Source of the DNA: Chloroflexota bacterium
GTDB lineage: Bacteria; Chloroflexota; UBA11872
Direction: 5' to 3'
Assembly: GCA_026707185.1 (NCBI GenBank)
Contig: JAPOXI010000052.1
Span: 1 to 12,139 of the forward strand
DNA: 12,139 bases
Shown: one piece after another, positions 1-6,607 of the stretch
How positions within the stretch are numbered: the first letter of the stretch is position 1
Layout of the letters: each line of letters starts with the position of its first letter
Program-made: the position numbers and the translations under genes
The notes under the pieces: model-generated
Databases searched by the model: none
The model's input: only the letters and a program-made list of their open reading frames with translations
What the model was told of the DNA's origin: nothing

Positions 1-1846
1 GACCGGAGTCGACGCCATGCTGCTCGCTTGAGCTATGTGTGAGGTCGAGGCAATCAAACCCTTCGACAATCGGCCAGCCATGATTTGCACCGGCCTCAAT
101 GATAATCACCTCTTCAAAGTTTGCTTCGCCTACGTCACCAACCCAAAGCCTTCCACTATCTGGATCAAATGACATTCGCCATGGATTTCGCACACCGTAC
201 GACCAGATTTCCGGACGAGCATTTGCGGTCCCTATCATCGGATTGTCATCTGGGACGGAATATGGTTCACTGTCCGACGAGTTTCGTACATCAATACGAA
301 TGATCTTTCCGAACAGAGAGTCAAGTTTCTGAGCACATTCAAAGCATGAAGCGTCGCCGATGCCCAAATAGAGCATACCGTCCTGTCCGAACCGAATCGC
401 TCCTCCATAGTGGCCCCTGGCCTCTGTGTCTCTTGTTAGTTCAAGGATCACCAATTCCTGATTTCTCACGGGTCGGCCATCGATAACCGGGAATCGAGAC
501 AGCCGTGCCAACGCCAGTTCGATATCTCTTGGATTTTCCATAACGTAGTACAAATAGAGAAACTGATTCTCTGTATATCGAGGGTCAATGGCGGCGCTAA
601 GTAGACCGCGTTCTTCACCTGAAATACTGACAATGTCCGTGAGATCCAGTAGCGGCCGGATGGACAGTTCTGGATTTAGAACATCCAGGCGCCCGCTCCG
701 GTCTGCGATGACGACACCTCCATGCGGCCAGGGGAAGACCTCTGTCGGTTGGGAAAACGTCTGTCCCAGCGACACGTCTGCCAGTGTGAGGGCTCCGTAG
801 GCTTCTGGCGAAGGACGGCGTAGCGCAGTTGTCCAGCAGGCAATTTGACCGAGTCGATTGGTGGCGCACGCGCTTAACCAGCCGGCACTGACGGACAAAT
901 GTTGGCCGCGTGGACCGTACGGTCTATTGCCTGACTCGTCTTGCGCTCCGCCCCAGTACTCGACATGGCCGGTCGCCAGGATCCCGCAGGTGAGATTTGA
1001 CCCTGCGCTGAGTGCCACAAAGCTGGTTTCGGGAGGCTCCGACTGGCCGGCTGCGTTGTCTCCTTGGCATAGGGCCTTTCCGCCGCTGTCCAGCACGCAT
1101 GTGTGCGCAATGCCAACAGCCAACGCGCGAAATGGCCCTTGGCGGGAATGCGCCTGGCCGTTCTCGTTTTTGCCCCAGCAGACCAGTGCGCCGCTCGTCG
1201 ACAGCCCGCAGCTATGCTCGGCGCCCGCGCCAATGACCGCGAACTCGACCCCCGACGGTGGTGTTGCCCGTTCGTTCGCGTTTCGGCCCCAGCAAATCGC
1301 GCTCGTGCCGCTCAGGGCACAGGCGTGATCCCAGCCAGCGTCAACGTCTTGGAACTGGCCGCCAGGCGGATCAGCCTGCTTGTGACTATCGCGACCCCAG
1401 CACGTCATCGTGCCATCGGTCAGAATCCCACACGAGAACCGCCATCCCGACGTAATCCGCCGAAACCGCAGGTCCACTGGCGCCTCCAGTTGACCCTGGT
1501 CGTTGGTGCCCCAGCACAGCACCCGCCCATTCCCCAGCAGCCCACACGTGTGATTCTCACCATTCGCGACTTGCACGAAGATTGAGCCGTTTGTCGCGGG
1601 CGAGGTGGGCGTTGTTGGAACCTCGATAGCAGTTGCGGCCGCTGGCATTCTTGTAGCCGTCGCCGCTTCGCGAGGCCGCAGCACTGTTTGCTGAACCCCT
1701 GGCGTCTGAACCTTGGGCGTCGGTGCGGGCTGGACCGGATCTCCACAGGCGACCAGCAGAAGGATTCCGAGTGTGACCGCAACGGAAAGGGGCGGAACAA
1801 GCGAGAATCGTCGCCAAAGACAAGCGACAGCGGTCGCCGGAGTCAC
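1..1846 (-). CDS. RCC1-repeat / glucose-sorbosone dehydrogenase fusion lipoprotein (partial, 3' end off left edge)
   Basis: About 615 codons are visible, open to the window edge with no stop. I chose GTG at 1844-1846: an in-frame TGA lies just upstream, and the start gives a signal peptide with hydrophobic core and lipobox LVAC-G (Cys about 34), so an exported lipoprotein is expected. A Pro/Thr-rich linker (about 36-85) follows. Residues about 90-340 hold seven RCC1-like repeats of about 37 residues, pattern C-G-L...G...CWG...GQ. From about residue 360 the protein matches the soluble PQQ aldose/glucose-sorbosone dehydrogenase family: GHYGGAIRFGQDGMLYLGIGD (with the usual active-site His of HxGG), then RPEIWSYGVRNPWR and WVGDVGEANFEEV. 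Family members oxidise sugars with PQQ; activity here is inferred. The likely role is extracellular sugar oxidation or sugar/surface binding. The RCC1 part has much higher GC than the dehydrogenase part. Family assignment is confident; the fusion and substrate are less certain. Confidence 0.88.
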   Translation of the reverse strand, partial: MTPATAVACLWRRFSLVPPLSVAVTLGILLLVACGDPVQPAPTPKVQTPGVQQTVLRPREAATATRMPAAATAIEVPTTPTSPATNGSIFVQVANGENHTCGLLGNGRVLCWGTNDQGQLEAPVDLRFRRITSGWRFSCGILTDGTMTCWGRDSHKQADPPGGQFQDVDAGWDHACALSGTSAICWGRNANERATPPSGVEFAVIGAGAEHSCGLSTSGALVCWGKNENGQAHSRQGPFRALAVGIAHTCVLDSGGKALCQGDNAAGQSEPPETSFVALSAGSNLTCGILATGHVEYWGGAQDESGNRPYGPRGQHLSVSAGWLSACATNRLGQIACWTTALRRPSPEAYGALTLADVSLGQTFSQPTEVFPWPHGGVVIADRSGRLDVLNPELSIRPLLDLTDIVSISGEERGLLSAAIDPRYTENQFLYLYYVMENPRDIELALARLSRFPVIDGRPVRNQELVILELTRDTEARGHYGGAIRFGQDGMLYLGIGDASCFECAQKLDSLFGKIIRIDVRNSSDSEPYSVPDDNPMIGTANARPEIWSYGVRNPWRMSFDPDSGRLWVGDVGEANFEEVIIIEAGANHGWPIVEGFDCLDLTHSSSEQHGVDSG

Positions 1847-2441
1847 GTCCGGAATCCGTCTACCGAACTTGCTTCAAGTGTTCGGACGTGCATCGTCGCG
1901 CGTGTCAGCGGCCTCTTCTGCCCCTATCGCCAATACCGAGCCACGATGCCGGGTTGATTAGTCTCGCACAGCTCGGCAATTGACCGGAGCTGAGCGTGCT
2001 CTGCCTGCGGGACCCACTCGAGAGACTCATATCTCCGACCGCAGAGTTGGATATTTGACCCAGGACCATTGTTGCGCGGGAGAAGCCGTAGCCTGATTGA
2101 GCAGATTCCGAGTTACGTTCGAACATAGGCCCTTAGAGCCGAGGAACCACGAGACCCGTCGCCAATGGCAGACACGCGTTCCCTGACGAAACCACTGGCT
2201 GACTGTGTGCAAGGCGCGTGCGGAACTTCATATTCGTGCCTGACAGGATCGCGAAGATCAACGCAACAACGGGTCCAGATTCCGGGGTCTTCCGTTCTCC
2301 TGCCCCGCCAGCGACACGGTATTGCGTCCGCGGCGCGCCTGAGGCTCGAATTGCGGACGCGGACGACGTCATTCGATTGCCGGCCGCCCGCGTGGCGGCA
2401 GCCACAAAGGCGTTTCGGTCTCCGTTAGATCTCGGACGCAG
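1847..2441. other. Intergenic stretch without a convincing gene
   Basis: These 595 bases separate lgt from the downstream RCC1/dehydrogenase gene. Both strands hold only short, mutually overlapping reading frames (60-130 codons) with arginine/serine-rich or otherwise low-quality translations, no recognisable domain and no good ribosome binding site. I see no tRNA cloverleaf, insertion-sequence end or repeat array. The part nearest 1846 must carry the 5' region of the RCC1/dehydrogenase gene if that gene has its own promoter, but no clear -35/-10 pair can be assigned. It could be a decayed gene; nothing in it is recognisable. Confidence 0.6.
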
Positions 2442-2450
2442 CTACGTCCG
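2433..2450 (-). repeat. Perfect 6-bp inverted repeat spanning the lgt stop codon
   Basis: On the minus strand CGGACG-TAGCTG-CGTCCG forms a 6-bp GC-rich stem with a 6-base loop, and the lgt TAG stop codon lies in the loop. It could help end or stabilise the lgt transcript. No T-tract follows, so it does not look like a standard intrinsic terminator, and chance occurrence in GC-rich DNA is possible. Confidence 0.3.
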
Positions 2451-3227
2451 GCCTACCCACTTCACGCGCGCCCAGTTCACAACCCACGCCGCGAACACCA
2501 ACAACACAAGAACTCCAATGATCTGCGATTGTTGCAGACCCCACAGGTGTTCCTGCTGGTCAATTCGCAGAAATTGCAACCCGAACCGCATGGCGCCGTA
2601 GCCAGCCAACACCGTCCAGAAGATGTACAGGCGCCCGATGTATCGGGTCGCGAACCACATCGCGATCCCGAATATCGCAAAGTCCCCCAGCATTTCGTAG
2701 GTCGTGGCTGGGTGCACCGGCGTCGTTTGGCCGATGGCGTTGGGGTGCGTGTAATAGACGGCCCAGGGCAGTTCGGTGGCCAGCGCGTGGTGTTCGCCGT
2801 TGATCAGGTCGCCAATGCGCCCGATCCCCATGCCGAGGATCAGTCCCGGCGCGCCGATATCTACTGCGGTTCGTACATCAAGCTTCATCCACCAGGCGGC
2901 TAGTGCCACGGACACGGCGCCGCCCAGAGGTGCTCCCCACACCGTGATCCCACCGTCGTTCAACGCAAAGATTCGCCCCCAGTCGCTGGAAAACAGATCG
3001 AGGTTGTCGATGACGAACAGAAACCGCGCGGCCACGATGCCGCCGCCGATGGCCCAGAGCGCCAGCGTGGTGACCTGATCCTCGGAAATCGTTGTTCGGC
3101 GACCAAGCCGGCGCGCTACCCAAATGCCCGACAGGATGCCCACCACGGAGAACAGCGAGTGCCAGGTAAAGCGGAAGGCCCCGATCTCAAACAGATCCGG
3201 GTCCCAGGGAATAGCAATCGCGGGCAT
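2442..3227 (-). CDS. lgt: Prolipoprotein diacylglyceryl transferase (Lgt), divergent variant
   Basis: A 261-residue polytopic membrane protein of typical Lgt length. Lgt transfers diacylglycerol from phosphatidylglycerol to the lipobox cysteine of exported prolipoproteins, the first step of lipoprotein maturation. Signatures: GRIGDLINGE (136-145, matching the family signature GRxGNFxNGE), HPATTYEML (172-180, the HPSQLYE equivalent), and GAMRFGLQFLR near the C-terminus. The ATG start has GAAGG 4 bases upstream. Compared with E. coli Lgt from memory, Arg143, Glu151 and Arg239 are kept (R137, E145, R214). The positions of Tyr26, His103, Asn146, Gly154 and Glu243 appear as H23, W97, D140, A148 and Q218. 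These may be lineage-typical, since Trp at the His103 position is known to me from actinobacterial Lgt. It lies between two lipoprotein genes on the same strand, 106 bases after the solute-binding gene, and is probably co-transcribed with that gene. Confidence 0.93.
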   Translation of the reverse strand: MPAIAIPWDPDLFEIGAFRFTWHSLFSVVGILSGIWVARRLGRRTTISEDQVTTLALWAIGGGIVAARFLFVIDNLDLFSSDWGRIFALNDGGITVWGAPLGGAVSVALAAWWMKLDVRTAVDIGAPGLILGMGIGRIGDLINGEHHALATELPWAVYYTHPNAIGQTTPVHPATTYEMLGDFAIFGIAMWFATRYIGRLYIFWTVLAGYGAMRFGLQFLRIDQQEHLWGLQQSQIIGVLVLLVFAAWVVNWARVKWVGRT

Positions 3228-3294
3228 ATGCCTTCAAGTCCGCAAATCAGCGTCCAGACCATAGTACTGGCCGCCTCGTCGCGCTGCCCCACGG

Positions 3295-3330
3295 GCGAGC
3301 GGCTGTCGACGTCAGCCCCGGAGAGCTCGC
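3295..3330 (-). terminator. Two-stem inverted repeat just after the solute-binding protein stop
   Basis: A 6-bp outer stem (3295-3300 GCGAGC with 3325-3330 GCTCGC) encloses a 5-bp inner stem (3301-3305 GGCTG with 3313-3317 CAGCC), with an asymmetric 7-base bulge on one side. It begins 3 bases after the stop codon of the solute-binding gene and precedes lgt. No T-run follows, so termination is uncertain; a processing or attenuation element between the two genes is equally possible. Confidence 0.3.
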
Positions 3331-3333
3331 TGG

Positions 3334-4755
3334 CTACGCGTGAGTGGCCGAAAGCGCGACCGCCACCTCGTGTACAGGCCGACCGAGCGTGAGGCTGACG
3401 TGCACCGCGACATCCAGGTCCGGGACGCGTTCCCGCCAGTTCGCAGTCTCGATAGCTGGAATGGTCCAGGCCGAGCGCGACTCCAACAAGCTGTCCGGAT
3501 CGAGGCCCAGCCGTGCCTCCGCGTCTCCCAGGACCGGCGTCCAGGCCGGCGTGGCTCGGAGGGCTTGGAAGGACTCTGTGGGTCCCGCCAGAGCAATAGC
3601 CGCTTCAGCGGCCAACGTGTCGCTGTTTCGCCCTGCCGCGATGAACGCCGCCGCCATTGGAACCCGACGCTCCGCCTCCGGCCAGGTGGGCAACGGAAAC
3701 GACACCCAGCCGGCGCGCCGATCGGGAGGCCGCACGGCCAGCTGGGACAGTGCCCGACCATGAGCGATGGCCAACGCGATCCGCCCATCCAGCAGAGTCT
3801 CACCCACTGCGCCTTGCCCGTCCCAGGCGCTGGGCGGGGGCGAGACGCGTTCGCGCAGCCACTGATCCGCGTACCACTGCCACGCCGTCAGCGCGCTCTC
3901 GCTGTTTGGAAACTGGCCCGCCGAACCGGCCACCGTCTCCAGTTCGGGCAACCCTGCAACCACGCCGAACCCATAGGTGTACGTCTCAGGATCAGTCAGC
4001 CGCCGGGCCGTCTCCCCCACGGCGTCGTACGAGGTGCCTACGTCCGCCACTCCGTCGAGATCAAGTCGGTCACGGTTGGCAAGCAGAAAGGTGGAGTGTC
4101 CACTCACAGGCATCCCAACGAGTCCGCGCTCACGCCGACCCATCGCCACCATTTCGGTCAGGAACGCATGTTCCGCCCCCAGCGCGGCGTCCAGCGGTAC
4201 CAGCATCTCCAGCGCATCCAGCGCAGTGACGAGACCGCCTGGAACGCCAATCAGCAGATCGGGCAGCTCGCCCGCCGCTGCCCGCGCCAGCAGACGCGCC
4301 GGCTGGTCACTGCCCGTGTCCAGCACCTCCAGCGACAATTCGGCAGCAGAGTCCACGGCCCCCAGGTCTGGTGTGCCGTGGAAAGCCAATGATGGACTGA
4401 TTGCGGCGCGAAGCGTCCCTCGCGTCGGCAGGATTGCAAGTTCGGACCTTGCCACGGTCGATTGCGGCGCTGGTAAGGGTGTCGATGGCGTCGGTCGTGG
4501 TGCCGATGGTGCTGTGACCACGCGTGTTACGACCACTTCCGTCTCGACTACAACCTCGGTCTCGACGATCACCTCGCGCTCGACAATCACCGGTCGCTCG
4601 ACCACGACCTCGTGTTCCACGAAGGTCGGAACCACGACCACCCGCTCCACCACAGTGGGCGCGCCACAGGCCGCAAGGCACAGCGTGGCCCCCGCCGCCG
4701 CCGCCGTCTGTAAAACGTTGCGCCGAGTGCGACCGCGGTTGCCTCGTCCGGGCAC
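3334..4755 (-). CDS. Extracellular solute-binding lipoprotein (family 1-like) with Val/Glu repeat stalk
   Basis: 473 residues from a GTG start; an in-frame stop lies about 60 bases upstream and there is no strong Shine-Dalgarno. The N-terminus has a twin-arginine-like motif (TRRNVLQ, 10-16), an alanine-rich core and lipobox LAAC-G (Cys30), so a Tat- or Sec-exported lipoprotein. Residues 46-81 form a Val/Glu stalk of six-residue units, then a Pro/Thr/Ser linker to about 110. The rest has the layout of sugar-type solute-binding proteins of ABC importers: AGELPDLLIG, ALEMLVPLDAAL, GLVGMPVSGHSTFLLANRD, and TSYDAVGETARRLTDPETYTYGFG. The ligand cannot be told. No permease or ATPase gene is adjacent, so it is an orphan component, or works with transporter genes elsewhere. 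lgt follows on the same strand after 106 bases; trxB is divergent upstream. Confidence 0.85.
   Translation of the reverse strand: MPGRGNRGRTRRNVLQTAAAAGATLCLAACGAPTVVERVVVVPTFVEHEVVVERPVIVEREVIVETEVVVETEVVVTRVVTAPSAPRPTPSTPLPAPQSTVARSELAILPTRGTLRAAISPSLAFHGTPDLGAVDSAAELSLEVLDTGSDQPARLLARAAAGELPDLLIGVPGGLVTALDALEMLVPLDAALGAEHAFLTEMVAMGRRERGLVGMPVSGHSTFLLANRDRLDLDGVADVGTSYDAVGETARRLTDPETYTYGFGVVAGLPELETVAGSAGQFPNSESALTAWQWYADQWLRERVSPPPSAWDGQGAVGETLLDGRIALAIAHGRALSQLAVRPPDRRAGWVSFPLPTWPEAERRVPMAAAFIAAGRNSDTLAAEAAIALAGPTESFQALRATPAWTPVLGDAEARLGLDPDSLLESRSAWTIPAIETANWRERVPDLDVAVHVSLTLGRPVHEVAVALSATHA
4513..4620 (-). repeat. Period-6 Val/Glu coding repeat (stalk of solute-binding lipoprotein)
   Basis: Encodes six consecutive six-residue units, VEHEVV, VERPVI, VEREVI, VETEVV, VETEVV and VTRVVT (residues 46-81), directly after the lipidated Cys30. 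The alternation of hydrophobic and charged residues suggests an extended beta-type or amphipathic stalk holding the binding domain off the membrane. Similar VE-rich stalks are familiar in Chloroflexota solute-binding lipoproteins. Confidence 0.8.
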
Positions 4756-4864
4756 GTGGCAAATGAGACGCCTGCGGTGTGTCAGGATTTGCGCGAAACC
4801 TGCTCAGTCGTCATGCGACGATGCTACGTGAACAGGTGCGAGGCGTTTTTCGAGCGTCAGGTAC

Positions 4865-4870
4865 GGGAGG
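4865..4870 (+). promoter_or_regulatory. Strong Shine-Dalgarno of trxB
   Basis: GGGAGG lies 5 bases before ATG at 4876. It decides the start: an upstream in-frame GTG (4756) would add 40 residues that match no thioredoxin reductase, whereas 4876 puts the FAD-binding motif at residues 7-12 as usual. Confidence 0.85.
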
Positions 4871-4875
4871 ACCCG

Positions 4876-5826
4876 ATGCATGATGTCGCGATTCTGGGTT
4901 CTGGGCCTGCCGGGCTGACGGCCGCCATCTACGCGGCGCGCGCCAACCTTTCGACGTTGGTGTTCACTGGCGACGCCTTGGGCGGCCAGATCGCCACCAC
5001 CTACGACGTCGAAAACTACCCCGGTTTTGAAGAAATCACAGGGCCCGATCTCACCATGCGCATGCAGGGCCAGGCCGAACGATTCGGCGCCGAGATCGTC
5101 TACGACCAGATCACCGAGGTCGACTTCGATGGTCCACCCTTTACCCTCACCGGCCGCGCCGCCACCTACCAGTCGCGCGCGGTCATCGTGGCCACGGGTG
5201 CAAGCCCGCGCCTCCTGGGGATTCCCGGCGAGCAGGAGCTTTGGGGCCGTGGAGTTTCCGTCTGCGCCACCTGTGACGGCGCATTCTTCAAAGACCAGCC
5301 GGTTGCCGTGGTTGGCGGCGGTGACAGCGCCCTGCAGGAAGGGCTCTTTCTCACCCGCTTCGCTTCCAGGGTCACGGTTATCCATCGGCGCGACCAGTTG
5401 CGGGCCGGTCCATACCTGCAGGATCGCGCCCGCGAGGAGCCGAAGATCGACTTCATCTGGGACACCGTCGTTACCGGTGTTCAGGGCGACCAGGCTGTTG
5501 AATCTCTCCGCGTCCGAAACGTCAAGTCAGGCGAAGAATCCGACTTTGCCACTGAAGGTTTTTTCATCTTCATCGGTCACGACCCCAACACTGAGATCTT
5601 TAAGGGCAAACTCGAAATGGACGACGACGGGTACGTCAAATCCAATCGCTACATGCACACCAACGTGGAGGGCGTATTCGTAGCCGGCGAGGCCCAGGAT
5701 CATTATTTCCGCCAGGCCATCACCTCCGCCGGCGAGGGCTGCCAGGCCGCCATGGAAGCCGAGAAGTTCATCGCCCGCCTCGAGAGCCAGCAGCCCGCCG
5801 CCACGGCTGGCGCCGCGAGCGGATAG
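4876..5826 (+). CDS. trxB: Thioredoxin reductase (NADPH, FAD-dependent)
   Basis: 316 residues, the normal length of the low-molecular-weight TrxB family. It passes electrons from NADPH through FAD and a redox disulfide to thioredoxin in the cytoplasm. Visible motifs in order: FAD-binding GSGPAG (8-13), VIVATGAS (103-110), redox-active Cys-Ala-Thr-Cys (130-133) followed by DG, NADPH-binding GGGDSA (147-152), HRRDQLRA (170-177) that normally contacts the NADPH 2'-phosphate, and the C-terminal FAD segment VAGEAQD followed by RQAITSAGEGC. In E. coli the last is VAGDVMD, so a Glu replaces the usual Asp after Gly; this is conservative and may be lineage-typical. A short Ala/Gly tail ends the protein. 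It is divergent from the solute-binding lipoprotein gene, and a membrane protein gene follows after 6 bases, suggesting an operon. Confidence 0.95.
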   Translation: MHDVAILGSGPAGLTAAIYAARANLSTLVFTGDALGGQIATTYDVENYPGFEEITGPDLTMRMQGQAERFGAEIVYDQITEVDFDGPPFTLTGRAATYQSRAVIVATGASPRLLGIPGEQELWGRGVSVCATCDGAFFKDQPVAVVGGGDSALQEGLFLTRFASRVTVIHRRDQLRAGPYLQDRAREEPKIDFIWDTVVTGVQGDQAVESLRVRNVKSGEESDFATEGFFIFIGHDPNTEIFKGKLEMDDDGYVKSNRYMHTNVEGVFVAGEAQDHYFRQAITSAGEGCQAAMEAEKFIARLESQQPAATAGAASG

Positions 5827-5832
5827 CTTCAC

Positions 5833-6561
5833 GTGCTCCGGCGCGCGGACGCGGCGCGGCGGAGCGCCGCCCACCAGCTCCCCTTGCCGGGCGGTGCCGC
5901 ACTTGCGCTGCTGGTTTTCGGTGTCATGGTCGTGGCCGTTGGGGGCTTGGCGGTCTTCGCTGGAACCTCCACTGGCGCTTCTGCCCCGGAGGGGCGGCCG
6001 ACGACGCCTGGCTCGGTGCAGTCACCGCCACCGACCGCGGCGCCGGCTCCGGCCACAATCGTCGTGCCGATCGACGCAGCCAGCATCCGTCGAGCCAGTA
6101 GGGCCCTGGGCGCTCCCGTGGAGCCGGTGCAAACCTGGCGACCCTTCGGTGCCAACCTCGCTGCCTATACCGAAGCCTCCGGCCGGCTGCGACGCCAGTT
6201 TGAGAGCGGCGCGGCCTACGTCAGCCTTATCAACGTGGCGCACCGCCGGGAAACGATTAGCACCGAGCGTCGACTGGTGGCGCTGCTGGCCCTGGCCGAC
6301 CTGGCCAAATCCACGGAACAAGAGGTTCGGTCGCTTACCCCGCCTGCAATTGCCGCGACCTACCACTTACGGCTTCTGAACGTTCTTGACAGTTACAGCG
6401 TGGCGGCTCGCGAGTATTGGCGAGCGAGCGTTCGGCCAACGAACGACTCCCTCGACGCCGGAACCCGCCGCCGCCAACTCAATGGCGTCCTCGACGCCGC
6501 CTTCCGCTACAACACCCTCCCCAAGAGCCCGCTCGACGGCGACGCCCTCGGCGAACCCTAG
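5833..6561 (+). CDS. Membrane-anchored protein of unknown function, trxB-linked
   Basis: 242 residues from a GTG start only 6 bases after the trxB stop, with no good Shine-Dalgarno, consistent with translational coupling. Visible: an Arg-rich cytoplasmic start (1-12), one hydrophobic segment (about 20-43) that would act as a signal anchor, a Pro/Ser/Thr-rich linker (about 50-80), then a mostly helical, charged domain (about 82-225) with few aromatic residues and no cysteine. The topology would place the C-terminal domain outside the membrane. I recognise no family and see no catalytic motif, and the absence of cysteines argues against a direct thiol-redox role despite the trxB neighbour. It ends 46 bases from the convergent gene's stop. 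That it is a real gene is well supported by coding continuity and spacing; the function is unknown. Confidence 0.75.
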   Translation: MLRRADAARRSAAHQLPLPGGAALALLVFGVMVVAVGGLAVFAGTSTGASAPEGRPTTPGSVQSPPPTAAPAPATIVVPIDAASIRRASRALGAPVEPVQTWRPFGANLAAYTEASGRLRRQFESGAAYVSLINVAHRRETISTERRLVALLALADLAKSTEQEVRSLTPPAIAATYHLRLLNVLDSYSVAAREYWRASVRPTNDSLDAGTRRRQLNGVLDAAFRYNTLPKSPLDGDALGEP

Positions 6562-6607
6562 CGACACGTCCTCCTCGCACGTGCCGGGCCAGTTGCTGCC
6601 CTGTCCG

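Noticed and set aside
858..1328. 156-codon plus-strand frame
   Set aside because: It is antisense to the RCC1-repeat part of the left-edge gene, whose repeats are unmistakable.
2100..2135. tRNA-like T-loop sequence GTTCGAA
   Set aside because: No flanking T-stem, acceptor stem or anticodon arm can be folded around it; a similar GTTCGAA near 7770 lies inside coding sequence.
2133..2405. 90-codon minus-strand frame in the gap after lgt
   Set aside because: No ribosome site, no domain and low-quality composition. It competes with equally long frames on the plus strand (2165-2428, 2218-2601), the last of which runs into antisense of lgt.
3340..4392. 350-codon plus-strand frame
   Set aside because: It is fully antisense to the solute-binding lipoprotein, which has clear signal, lipobox and domain order. 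The Arg/Gln/Pro-rich translation is typical of a GC-rich shadow frame.
3977..4831. 284-codon plus-strand frame rich in Ser/Thr/Arg
   Set aside because: It is antisense to the N-terminal half of the solute-binding gene; its STTTS-like repeats are only the complement of the Val/Glu stalk.
4756..4875. Longer trxB start at GTG 4756
   Set aside because: The extra 40 residues do not resemble any TrxB N-terminus, and GGGAGG sits ideally for ATG 4876.
6562..6607. Bidirectional terminator between the convergent genes
   Set aside because: No stem of useful length and no T-run is present in the 46 bases.
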